The notes under the pieces: generated by a model
The model's input: only the letters and a program-made list of their open reading frames with translations
Told to the model about the DNA's origin: nothing
Databases searched by the model: none
Source of the DNA: an uncultured Saprospiraceae bacterium
GTDB lineage: Bacteria > Bacteroidota > Bacteroidia > Chitinophagales > Saprospiraceae
Assembly: GCA_938016265.1 (NCBI GenBank)
Contig: CALLWB010000076.1
Coordinates: 1-64,000, forward strand
Length of the DNA stretch: 64,000 nucleotides
Direction: 5' to 3'
Shown: piece by piece, positions 24,292 through 32,649 of the stretch
Layout of the letters: every line of letters starts with the position of its first letter
How positions within the stretch are numbered: the stretch's first letter is position 1
Made by a program: the position numbers and the translations under genes

Positions 24292-26808
24292 TTACCAATC
24301 ATCTTTCTCCTCATATTCAGGATTGTTGCGTTCTAGCTCCTGCGCGAGTCGTTTTTTGTTCTTTTTGACATCCGCCAGAATTTCGTTGTAAGGTCGGACG
24401 CGGTATTTGTCGTCTGAAGGGGTCTTCTTTGCCAGTGTAGCCGCGAGGGTTTCCTCTGCTTCGATTCGGGCCTCCCGCTCCATTTCTAGTTCGGACTGTA
24501 TTTTATCTTTTGCCTTGTTGGCTTCTGCCAATTGGACCATTATTTTCTTGTTTTCTTTCTGGTCTCCAGCCTGCGCAAGTTGTTGTTCTAATTGTTTGAT
24601 TTTACTATTCAGCAGTTTGTTAGCAGACTCCGATTCTGCCAGTTTTGTGTTCGCTGCTTGCACTGCTTTCTTAGCCATTGCTGCTTCAGATTTTGCATCG
24701 GCCAATTCTTCTTTGCTGATCGAAGGTATTTCTGGAGTAGATTTAGTTGGTTGCGGTTTCCTTGCTTTTGCTTGCACCAATGCCTCTTCCAACTTACTGA
24801 TATCAGCCGTTAGTTTTTTGTTTTGCTTCAGCATCGCATCGAGGTTTGTCTCCGCTTGTTTTTTCTCGTTTTCAGATTTTACGAGCGCGAGTTGCGACTT
24901 TTTGAGGGCCGCTTGTGCACGCTCCAGTTGAGAACTGAGTGCTGCTTCGTTTGCAGCAGTAGAAGGTTCCGTACTACTTTTCGCTTGGGCTTCTAAATTT
25001 TGAATCGCTGTTTCCAGCTCCCCAATTTTGATTTGGAATGCGGCGTTGGCTTCCTGCTCTGCGGCGAGTTGTTCTTCTAGTTGTTTGCTTGCTGCTTCTG
25101 CGTTCTTGTTTGCTGCTTGCGCTTTGCTTAGCGATTGTTGTATTTCTGCAAGGTCTTCCTTGTTTTCTGACACTTCGTTTCTAGAAATTGCTTCTGCCAA
25201 CTGATGTTCTAGATGCTGTCTTTTGGCGACCTCTTGTTCGAGGTTTGATTCGGCTGTTTTTCTGGCTTTTACAGCAGCGTCAAGTACATTCTCTGCAGAT
25301 CTTGCTTGTTCCTCTGCTTTTAAAAGGTTTTCCTTTTCCTTCGCTTTTGTTTTTGCGAATGCTGCTTTTTCTTTAGCGAGTTTTTCTTCTTCTTTCTGCT
25401 GTTTGTCCAATTGCTCTTTGTAGATCCGATCTTGTTCTTTTCTAAAGGTCTCTCTTTCTTCTGCTTCCGCGATTTTTATGCCTTCTTCTTTTTCTGCTCG
25501 TTGTTTGGCAGCGATCTCTTTTGCTTTTTTGTCCTCTTCGATTTTAGCTTTGGCGATGGCCGTTTGTTTCTTGGCTTCTTCTTCCTTTTCTGCTTTCGCT
25601 AATTTGTCTGCTTGTTTTTTGACGTCTGCTTGTTGTTTGGCAGCGATTTCTTTTGCTTTTTTGTCTGCTTCAATTTTAGCTTTGGTGATGGCTGTTTGCT
25701 TCTTGGCTTCTTCTTCTTTTTCTGCTTTCGCTAATTTGTCTGCTTGTTTTTTGACGTCTGCTTGTTGTTTGGCAGCGATCTCTTTTGCTTTTTTGTCTGC
25801 TTGTTTTTGTTGAGCAATGTCATTTTCTGCAGGTTGGTCTTTTACTCTGGATTCAGCCATTGCTTTTGCGGCTTTGGCTTCTGCTTTTTCCTTTCGAGCC
25901 AGTTCTTTTGCAGCAATAATTTCTTGCTTTTCTCTTTGCTTCTTTCTTTCTTCTCTTTCCTTAGCAGCTTTTTCTTTGGCGGCAAGTTCTTCTTTTATAA
26001 GACGTTCTTTTTCCTCTTTTTCGGCCTTTTGTGCCGCTATCCTAGTGACCTCTGTCTTTTTTCTGTTTTGTTTGATTCCCTCTTCCCGCTGTTTTTTCTC
26101 TGCCTCATATTGAGCTATTTTTACTGCGGCCTGTTCTTCCAGTTCTTTTTCTTTTTGTTTCCTAGCTTCTTCTTCCTCTCGTAATTTTCTCGCTTCTTCT
26201 GACTCTTTGAGTTGTTGCGCTTCCTTGAGTTGTTTAGCAGCTAGCTCTTCAGCTGCTTTCTGTGCAGCTTTCTGTTTTGCCAATTCCTCTTTTTCTTGAG
26301 CAGCCTTTCTTTTCTCTGCAATTTCTCTGTCCTTAATTGCTTTTTTTCGTTCATTTGCTTTTCGGGCAACTTCCGCTTTTCGTTCTTTCTCTATCTCTTT
26401 GAGGCGTTTCTTTTCTGCTTTTTTGTCTTTACTGTCATTTGATTTTGGGAGGCTCCTGTCACTCCCATAGCTCACTTCCACTTCCTCTCTATAATCATTC
26501 TCTTTTTTATCCACTTTTACGGACTGCGCCTCAAGTGCTGCCTGCACCCTTGCTTCTTTTCTTGCCTTTTCTTCTTCTTTTTCTTGTCGTTTCTTGAGTT
26601 TTGCAAGTTCTTTAGGAGATAGCTGGGAGGGATCGGGAGCGCGTGTTGTTGTTTCTTCTTGTAATTCTGGCTCCTGGACAGGAGTTACCAATGTATCAAT
26701 TAGCGATTCTCCAGGATAAATTTGGAAGAATAGACTAACATTAGATGTTGCAAACAATGCTGCACTTATATAAAAGACGAGCGGTACTGTAATTAACAAT
26801 TTCCTCAT
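24292..26808 (-). CDS. Exported or anchored long coiled-coil protein
   Basis: 838 residues from the ATG at 26808 (a GTG three codons upstream is possible). A single hydrophobic N-terminal segment (LLITVPLVFYISAALFA) is a signal or anchor. Nearly everything from residue ~60 to ~800 is Lys/Glu/Ala-rich coiled coil, first single-alpha-helix-like (KKRQEKEEEKARKEA), then with 44-residue tandem repeats, then classic heptads (LEEQLAAEQEANAAFQIKI). The C terminus YRVRPYNEILADVKKNKKR is distinct and may be a conserved cap. No family is recognised; it resembles periplasmic spacer or TolA-like proteins in composition only. Function is unknown. Confidence 0.6.
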   Translation of the reverse strand: MRKLLITVPLVFYISAALFATSNVSLFFQIYPGESLIDTLVTPVQEPELQEETTTRAPDPSQLSPKELAKLKKRQEKEEEKARKEARVQAALEAQSVKVDKKENDYREEVEVSYGSDRSLPKSNDSKDKKAEKKRLKEIEKERKAEVARKANERKKAIKDREIAEKRKAAQEKEELAKQKAAQKAAEELAAKQLKEAQQLKESEEARKLREEEEARKQKEKELEEQAAVKIAQYEAEKKQREEGIKQNRKKTEVTRIAAQKAEKEEKERLIKEELAAKEKAAKEREERKKQREKQEIIAAKELARKEKAEAKAAKAMAESRVKDQPAENDIAQQKQADKKAKEIAAKQQADVKKQADKLAKAEKEEEAKKQTAITKAKIEADKKAKEIAAKQQADVKKQADKLAKAEKEEEAKKQTAIAKAKIEEDKKAKEIAAKQRAEKEEGIKIAEAEERETFRKEQDRIYKEQLDKQQKEEEKLAKEKAAFAKTKAKEKENLLKAEEQARSAENVLDAAVKARKTAESNLEQEVAKRQHLEHQLAEAISRNEVSENKEDLAEIQQSLSKAQAANKNAEAASKQLEEQLAAEQEANAAFQIKIGELETAIQNLEAQAKSSTEPSTAANEAALSSQLERAQAALKKSQLALVKSENEKKQAETNLDAMLKQNKKLTADISKLEEALVQAKARKPQPTKSTPEIPSISKEELADAKSEAAMAKKAVQAANTKLAESESANKLLNSKIKQLEQQLAQAGDQKENKKIMVQLAEANKAKDKIQSELEMEREARIEAEETLAATLAKKTPSDDKYRVRPYNEILADVKKNKKRLAQELERNNPEYEEKDDW
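25507..25802 (-). repeat. 132-bp in-frame tandem repeat within the coiled-coil gene
   Basis: A 132-bp unit (44 residues: DKKAKEIAAKQQADVKKQAD and the following KLAKAEKEEEAKKQTAI segment) occurs a little over twice. The GGCAGCGAT landmark recurs at 25507, 25639 and 25771, exactly 132 bp apart, with few substitutions. Confidence 0.85.
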
Positions 26809-27164
26809 ATTACCCACTTTTGAAGTTCTTTCGCGTTTAATAATGATTAAGTATAATATTAGAGATTTCGGGCAAATTTTCTAATCAGTGACATTCTTTG
26901 GAATTTGTATTTTAATAAAAAAATTAGATTACTCTCTCAGAATGACTAGCTTCAATATGAATTACTAACGCACATAAATAAGTTGGTGAACTGTGTGTGA
27001 ACTAGAGGTTAATATAAGAGTTTTTTTTGAAAAAGGATATGGTAAGGGTAGAATAACTAGGATAATTTAACACAAGTCTGCCCTAAATACATCTAAATAC
27101 TAGTTATGTTTAATATAAAAATTAATCCATTTCTTGTCCATATTCACGGAAAGAAGCATTCAAA
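26809..27164. other. AT-rich intergenic region, nothing recognised
   Basis: 356 bp between two minus-strand genes. It is strongly AT-rich; no TAnnTTTG box on the minus strand, no T-tracted hairpin and no RNA gene were found, although a promoter for the coiled-coil gene should lie here. Confidence 0.35.
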
Positions 27165-28154
27165 TTAATAGACAAATGAAGCATATCGCTCCTCTATCTC
27201 ATTGAGCACCCCAAACAGATAATCCGTATCCATATTCGTTACCAAGCGCGACCGATATTCCTTCACCCCAGGCAATCCTCTAAAATAGCTGGAATAATGC
27301 CGACGCATTTCAAGTACCCCCAATTTAGGACCTTTCCACTCCAATGAGTGCTGCAAATGCTGGCGCGCAGCGTCTACCCGCTCCAAGATCGAAGGTGGAG
27401 CCAATTCCTCTCCCGTAGCAAGAAAATGCTTGATCTCGTTAAAAATCCAGGGATAACCAATACTCGCTCGACCAATCATAATACCGTCTACCCCATACCG
27501 TTCTTTATATTCCTTCGCTTTTTGAGGGGTATTGATGTCTCCATTTCCAAAAATAGGAATATGCATCCGTGGGTTTTCCTTTATTTTTCCCATTAGCGTC
27601 CAGTCCGCTTCTCCTTTATACATTTGTTTCCGAGTTCGACCATGTATACTCAGGGCTTGAATCCCTACATCCTGAAGTCGTTCAGCCACCTCCACAATGT
27701 ATTTCGTGTTATCATCCCAACCCAACCGCGTTTTAACGGTTACAGGAAGGTTAGATTTTTTGACAATAGCTTCTGTAAGCGCCACCATCCTTGGAATATC
27801 CTGAAGGATGCCGGCTCCTGCCATTTTGCAAACCACCTTTTTTACCGGGCACCCAAAATTGATGTCCAACACTTCCGGTTGCGCTTCTTCCACGATTTCT
27901 GCCGCCCGCTCCATAGAGTCCAGATTGGCACCAAATATCTGAATGCCAACTGGTCGCTCATAGTCATAGATGTCCAGTTTCTGTACGCTCTTTGTCGCAT
28001 CACGGATCAGCCCTTCCACCGAAATAAATTCAGTATACATCATATCCGCTCCATGCTTTTTGCACAAAGCACGAAATGGGGGATCACTTACATCCTCCAT
28101 CGGAGCAAGTAGCAATGGAAATTCTCCAAGTTCTATGTCGCCAATTTTAACCAT
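27165..28154 (-). CDS. dusB: tRNA-dihydrouridine synthase, DusB type
   Basis: 329 residues. FMN-barrel motifs LLLAPMEDVSDPPFRALCKK, INFGCPVKKVVCKMAGAGIL (catalytic Cys102 in GCP), VKTRLGWDD, LSIHGRTRKQMYKGEADW and IFGNGDINTP, then DGIMIGRASIGYPWIF, followed by the C-terminal helical tRNA-binding domain. The enzyme reduces uridines in tRNA to dihydrouridine with FMN and NADPH in the cytosol. It is divergent from the protease gene 84 bp away. Confidence 0.93.
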   Translation of the reverse strand: MVKIGDIELGEFPLLLAPMEDVSDPPFRALCKKHGADMMYTEFISVEGLIRDATKSVQKLDIYDYERPVGIQIFGANLDSMERAAEIVEEAQPEVLDINFGCPVKKVVCKMAGAGILQDIPRMVALTEAIVKKSNLPVTVKTRLGWDDNTKYIVEVAERLQDVGIQALSIHGRTRKQMYKGEADWTLMGKIKENPRMHIPIFGNGDINTPQKAKEYKERYGVDGIMIGRASIGYPWIFNEIKHFLATGEELAPPSILERVDAARQHLQHSLEWKGPKLGVLEMRRHYSSYFRGLPGVKEYRSRLVTNMDTDYLFGVLNEIEERYASFVY

Positions 28155-28238
28155 ATTTCCTAAAACAATGTTAATGTACCAAATGGTTCATTTTAGTCCG
28201 CTAATTTGATGTAAATTTACAAAAAATAATACCACTAC

Positions 28239-29171
28239 ATGATATCCAGAGAAAATCCATTGCGGCAAATGCCCTATTTCGAACTGCTAATGGTTCTTTC
28301 AGCACTGTTTATCAGCATGTTGCTCAGTGGATTGGTCATTCAAAATTTAGCCCCGGCCCTAGGAATTGCTGACATACAAGAAACAATAAAAGGGTTTGAC
28401 GACCAGACCAATAAAGACACAATTAGTGCCATTAAAATTCTACAAATAACGATTCATCTATTTTTGTTTATCCTCACCCCGTTTATTTTCTTAGGCATTA
28501 TTAACCATCAAAGGCCGCTTAACTACTTAATGTTAAACCGAGTTCCGGGCTTTCGCAATTTATTCCTTGGTATCGTCCTTATGTTGAGTTCCTTTCCCTT
28601 GGTCTTTTTTGTGTATTGGCTGAATAGTCTGTTGCCAATGCCCGCCTCATTTGTAGAGATGGAGTCTCAAGCAATGCAAACCGTGAAATATTTCGTCAGG
28701 GCAGACAGTCCCGAGGTTTTGATGTTTAATATTTTTTCGATTGCCATGATCCCTGCAATTGGAGAGGAGTTATTATTTAGAGGTGTTTTACAACGAATAT
28801 TTGGCAAAATATCTGACAATCCGCACATTGCTATTTGGGTGACGGCCCTAGTATTTAGTGCTTTTCATATGCAATTTGCCGGATTTTTCTCCAGGTTATT
28901 GCTTGGAGCTGTTTTAGGCTATCTACTATACTGGTCAGCTAGTTTGTGGGTACCCATTATTGCCCATTTTTTATACAACGGGGTGCAGGTAGTTGGGGCT
29001 TATCTTCGCCAACAACAAGGATTACCGATCAACTCTGGAACGGTGGAATATTTTCCAGGTTGGATTACATTAATTTCTATTATCTTGGTCGTCGGATTAT
29101 GCTATTTGATGCATAAAACTACTTCTGCTAATCAACAAGTGTACGAGGCACAAATGAGCGCAGAACAGTAA
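28239..29171 (+). CDS. CPBP-family intramembrane glutamic protease
   Basis: 310 residues with about eight membrane helices. Family motifs are intact: EELLFRGVLQRIF near residue 175 (Glu-Glu and Arg), FSAFHMQF (His) and HFLYNG (His, Asn). CPBP (CAAX-like, Rce1-type) proteases cleave membrane or prenyl-like substrates; several bacterial members process bacteriocins or regulators, and the target here is unknown. The stop is 15 nt before cdsA, so the two are probably co-transcribed. Confidence 0.85.
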   Translation: MISRENPLRQMPYFELLMVLSALFISMLLSGLVIQNLAPALGIADIQETIKGFDDQTNKDTISAIKILQITIHLFLFILTPFIFLGIINHQRPLNYLMLNRVPGFRNLFLGIVLMLSSFPLVFFVYWLNSLLPMPASFVEMESQAMQTVKYFVRADSPEVLMFNIFSIAMIPAIGEELLFRGVLQRIFGKISDNPHIAIWVTALVFSAFHMQFAGFFSRLLLGAVLGYLLYWSASLWVPIIAHFLYNGVQVVGAYLRQQQGLPINSGTVEYFPGWITLISIILVVGLCYLMHKTTSANQQVYEAQMSAEQ

Positions 29172-29186
29172 CTTTAAAAACAAATT

Positions 29187-30035
29187 ATGAGTGGGTTTAG
29201 AACTAGAGCGATTACCGGATTAAGCTTTGCGGCAGTAGTTTTTGGCAGCATTTTTTTCAGCAAGTATACCTTCGTCTTGTTGTTCTTGCTTATTGGTGGG
29301 TTATGTTTGTGGGAATTATTCACCCATACAATGAAAGATGAACAGCCGACTTCCCGCAAGGTTAGAAGGTTGGCTGGACTTGTTTTGGCCTTGTTGCCTC
29401 TAGTTTTTATAGATGCAGCACTACTCCAGAATTTGCCTGCTCTTGAATATTTAAGCCGAGTCTCCTATTTCCTCTTGCCCTTATTTCTGCTTGTATTTAT
29501 CTATGAATTATTCACAAAGACAGAACAGCCCTTCTCCAATCTTGCGTTTATTGCCTTAGGTGTCTTTTATGTTACGATACCGATGATTCTCTTGTCAATT
29601 GTAGCATTTAGAGGAGCCGCGTTTAGCCCGGCATTGGCATTTGGAATGCTGATTTTAGTTTGGGCCAACGATACCGCAGCCTACATGACCGGATCACAAA
29701 TTGGCAAACATAAGTTTTTCCCCAGGATCTCTCCCAAAAAGACCTGGGAAGGGATTATCGGTGGAGCCGTAGGCGCAATAGTCATTTCGTGCCTGTGTTC
29801 ACTAGTCTTCAAAAGTGAAACCCTGTCGATGATAGAGTGGATGGGACTGGGAGTCGTCATCGCAATATTTGGCCCACTAGGAGATCTAGTAGAATCCATG
29901 ATGAAACGAAGTCTGAATATCAAAGATTCTGGCAATTTACTCCCAGGACACGGCGGTTTTTTAGATCGCTTTGACGCCTTTATTTTCATTATTCCCTTCT
30001 CCGCACTATACCTCCATCTGATCGGACAACTTTAG
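29187..30035 (+). CDS. cdsA: Phosphatidate cytidylyltransferase
   Basis: 282 residues, about eight membrane helices. The CDP-diglyceride synthase signature is intact near residues 240-265: KRSLNIKDSGNLLPGHGG followed by FLDRFD; ISPKKTWEGIIGG is also typical. It makes CDP-diacylglycerol from CTP and phosphatidic acid at the inner membrane, the branch point of phospholipid synthesis. It is in an operon with the upstream protease gene. Confidence 0.95.
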   Translation: MSGFRTRAITGLSFAAVVFGSIFFSKYTFVLLFLLIGGLCLWELFTHTMKDEQPTSRKVRRLAGLVLALLPLVFIDAALLQNLPALEYLSRVSYFLLPLFLLVFIYELFTKTEQPFSNLAFIALGVFYVTIPMILLSIVAFRGAAFSPALAFGMLILVWANDTAAYMTGSQIGKHKFFPRISPKKTWEGIIGGAVGAIVISCLCSLVFKSETLSMIEWMGLGVVIAIFGPLGDLVESMMKRSLNIKDSGNLLPGHGGFLDRFDAFIFIIPFSALYLHLIGQL

Positions 30036-30102
30036 AAAGGTAACTGGGGTATTAAGTAAAATGGCCAAAAAGCAAACACTCCACCTGACTAAGGGTTTTC
30101 CT

Positions 30103-30192
30103 GGAAGCCAGCCCAGTGGAAGCCAGCCCAGTGGAGGATAGCACAATGGAAGCCAGCCCAATGGAGGATAGCACAGTGGTAGATAGCCTACT
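30103..30192 (+). repeat. Six-copy 15-bp minisatellite
   Basis: Six consecutive 15-mers: GGAAGCCAGCCCAGT twice (30103, 30118), GGAGGATAGCACAAT (30133), GGAAGCCAGCCCAAT (30148), GGAGGATAGCACAGT (30163) and a decayed GGTAGATAGCCTACT (30178). Units alternate between two forms after the first pair. It is noncoding: one frame reads WKPAQ/WRIAQ repeats but is closed by stops at 30090 and in the last unit. It lies between cdsA and its terminator. Confidence 0.9.
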
Positions 30193-30208
30193 TTAAATAA
30201 AAAACTAA

Positions 30209-30241
30209 AAAGCGAATCACAGATTTTCCATGATTCGCTTT
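30209..30241. terminator. Bidirectional terminator between cdsA and the LRR gene
   Basis: Stem AAAGCGAATCA (30209-30219) / TGATTCGCTTT (30231-30241), 11-nt loop, with an A-rich left and a T-containing right flank, between convergent genes. Confidence 0.8.
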
Positions 30242-30277
30242 CAATATTTTTATACTTACGTAGAATTTTATGTTGGT

Positions 30278-32395
30278 TTACTTAACCACCAGTTTTCTGG
30301 ATTTCCGATCTTTTTCATTTCTTACACTCAACACATAGACACCAGGAATTAACTCGTCGGTTGGGACTTCAATGTTTTGAAATCTATCGTACTTTCTCGG
30401 AGCAGATTGATAGACCATTACCCCTTGAACGTTATAAATTTCTACCGACAACTGCCCTTCAATATCCCCAATGAAATTTACAGGCGTTCCCTGTACAGTG
30501 GGGTTCGGATAAGCAACATGCGCTTCAGGTGCCAATTTAACCGACACCACTTGTGAGTATTGAAACGTACCATCCAAATCAACCTGCTTCAACCGATAAT
30601 AAGAAGTCCCCAATATCGGATTTCTGTCCTGGTAATTATAAAAAGTATTTTGACCATTGGCGACTGTCCCTGCACCATCCACTTTGGTTAATGTATTAAA
30701 CTGTACTCCTTTTTTAGAGCGTTCGATCTCAAAATAATCGTTGTTTTCTTCAAAAGCAGTGATCCATTCCAAATTGACGACAGCCCCTTTCGGAGTGGCG
30801 GTAAACGAGACCAACTCAACAGGCAAGGTGGTATTCAAATCGATTTCTATCGGATGACGGACAATCGTAAGTCCTCCAAACACCTTGCTTATTACATGAC
30901 AATCATACACTCCAACATCAGCAGATTGGAAATCAGCAATCTTCAGTTGTGGTGTATTCCCGCCTGGCACTTGCACACCATTCAGACGCCATTCATATTC
31001 ATTATCACTACCTCCAACAAGAGTTTCCATCGTAACAATTGTTCCCGGATTGACTGAAAATGCATCTGCTGTGCCCACTTTTTGCTGAGGAGCAAAGGTA
31101 AAAGCACCTGGCGCAAGATCCTTATTCACTTCCAAGTCTTCAAAAGTTAATTTGTTGTTTTCAATTTTAAAATGCAGCAATCCCGTCATTGAGGCTAGGG
31201 TTGGCAAGTCTTCTATATCATTATCACTCAAATCGAGGTACTTCAGATTCGTAAGGTTGATAAACGTTGTAGGAACAGAACCTTCCAGATTGTTGTTGTG
31301 AAGGAATAAGGTTTCCAGTGAAGGAATATTTCCTATTTGTGGTGGAATTGCCCCTGAAAAATTATTGTTATCCGCTACAAATTTTCGTAATGAAGGTAGG
31401 TTTTCAAGCGTGGAAGGTATAGCACCTGTAAGTGAATTGTTTTGTATTTTCAATTCTCGTAATGAAGGAAAATCACCAACATCAGCAATGCCTGAAGGTA
31501 AAATACCATCCAGATTGTTATCCTCCAAATATACATTGATGACACTATTCATGTCGCCCAACTCTTCTGGAAGATCACCCGTCAATAGATTTCCAGACAA
31601 ATTAAGCACAAGCAAATTGTCCAATTGTCCAAAGCCGATAGGTATAGTTCCAGATAAAAAATTATTATGCAACGAAACACCTGTCAGAAAACTTGCTAAA
31701 CCAATATCTTCAGGTATCGACCCTACAAGTTGATTGTCATGAAGGTTGAGCAGTCTAAGGTTTGGTGGGCGTGTTAGGGATGTTGGAATAGCGCCGTCCA
31801 ATTGATTGAATTGCAATTCAAGCGTTTCCAGAGCGGGGATATCTCCTAGTTCTGTTGGGATGTTTCCAGTAAGGTTATTCCTGGTAATACTCAATGTTCT
31901 AAGAGCAAGGCACAAACCAAATTCAGCAGGTATTGCACTATCAAAGTAATTACTGTTGGCGTTAAATTCGTTCAGGTTTGCCAGATTGCCAACGCTCGCT
32001 GGTATTGGACCGGAAAATCTGTTCCCTATCAAATAGAGCGACCTTAGTTGATCCATATCACCAATCTCTGTTGGCAAAAGACCACTCAACGAATTCCCAA
32101 TCAGCCACATGACCCGAACTTCTGTCAGATCACCAATCTCTCCAGGCAATGAGCCATCTAGTCCGTTCCCATTCAGGAATAATTGATGTACCCTGTTGGC
32201 GAAGGTGGTAATCCCGTACCAAGTAGAAACCGGAGCTGCTGTCAGCCAATTGGTGTTGTTTGTCCAATTCGGACCATTGGTGGCGTTGTAAATTGCTACA
32301 AGCGCTAGAGAATCACTTGTATTGACCTGAGCGGTCAAGGAAAAACTACTACAGAAAAAAAATAGAATAACTAGATAATTAACCCTTATTCTCAT
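30278..32395 (-). CDS. Secreted leucine-rich-repeat protein with T9SS tail
   Basis: 705 residues from the ATG at 32395 (signal peptide MRIRVNYLVILFFFCSSFSL ending TAQ); an ATG six codons upstream adds only polar residues. An LRRNT-like start (NATNGPNWTNNTNWL) is followed from residue ~60 to ~430 by about fifteen plant-type LRRs with the LxGxIPxxxGxL pattern (NNLTGNIPTELGDI, NNFSGAIPPQIGNI). An Ig-like domain, a second beta domain (VELVSFTATPKGAVVNLEW) and a T9SS type-A tail (AYPNPTVQG, GVYVLSVRN, KLVVK end) complete it. It is probably a cell-surface adhesion or binding protein; plant-type LRR proteins with T9SS tails are common in Bacteroidota. Confidence 0.85.
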   Translation of the reverse strand: MRIRVNYLVILFFFCSSFSLTAQVNTSDSLALVAIYNATNGPNWTNNTNWLTAAPVSTWYGITTFANRVHQLFLNGNGLDGSLPGEIGDLTEVRVMWLIGNSLSGLLPTEIGDMDQLRSLYLIGNRFSGPIPASVGNLANLNEFNANSNYFDSAIPAEFGLCLALRTLSITRNNLTGNIPTELGDIPALETLELQFNQLDGAIPTSLTRPPNLRLLNLHDNQLVGSIPEDIGLASFLTGVSLHNNFLSGTIPIGFGQLDNLLVLNLSGNLLTGDLPEELGDMNSVINVYLEDNNLDGILPSGIADVGDFPSLRELKIQNNSLTGAIPSTLENLPSLRKFVADNNNFSGAIPPQIGNIPSLETLFLHNNNLEGSVPTTFINLTNLKYLDLSDNDIEDLPTLASMTGLLHFKIENNKLTFEDLEVNKDLAPGAFTFAPQQKVGTADAFSVNPGTIVTMETLVGGSDNEYEWRLNGVQVPGGNTPQLKIADFQSADVGVYDCHVISKVFGGLTIVRHPIEIDLNTTLPVELVSFTATPKGAVVNLEWITAFEENNDYFEIERSKKGVQFNTLTKVDGAGTVANGQNTFYNYQDRNPILGTSYYRLKQVDLDGTFQYSQVVSVKLAPEAHVAYPNPTVQGTPVNFIGDIEGQLSVEIYNVQGVMVYQSAPRKYDRFQNIEVPTDELIPGVYVLSVRNEKDRKSRKLVVK

Positions 32396-32608
32396 AGTGT
32401 GAATAAATTGCATATATGGAGTTTTAATAATCGTTTGGCTAAATGTGGGTTCTTATGTAGTTGAGCATTTCTGCGCATTAACAAAATACTAAATCTTCGT
32501 CAAAAATAGGTGGTCTAAACAAAAAAATAAGGAAAAAAAACGAAGGTTATTACCTGCTCAAAAAATCATTTTGTCCTTTTCGTTACAACTTTAACTCCTC
32601 AAAAAGAC

Positions 32609-32616
32609 TACTTTTG
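32609..32616 (+). promoter_or_regulatory. Candidate -7 box for the DUF547 fusion gene
   Basis: TACTTTTG fits TAnnTTTG and lies about 33 bp before the ATG at 32650. No TTTG occurs at the expected -33 distance; TTTA is present with a short 15-bp spacer. Confidence 0.35.
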
Positions 32617-32649
32617 AAATATCAAATAATTTAGGTGGACCACAAAATT

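Noticed and set aside
24407-26184. Several open frames on plus opposite the coiled-coil gene, rich in Ser, Ala, Phe and Cys
   Set aside because: They mirror the biased Lys/Glu/Ala codons of the real gene and repeat with its 132-bp period.
30103-30192. 15-bp repeats considered as a CRISPR array or a coding pentapeptide repeat
   Set aside because: The units are contiguous with no spacers, no cas gene is present, and the only repeat-long frame is closed by stops at 30090 and in the last unit with no start codon.
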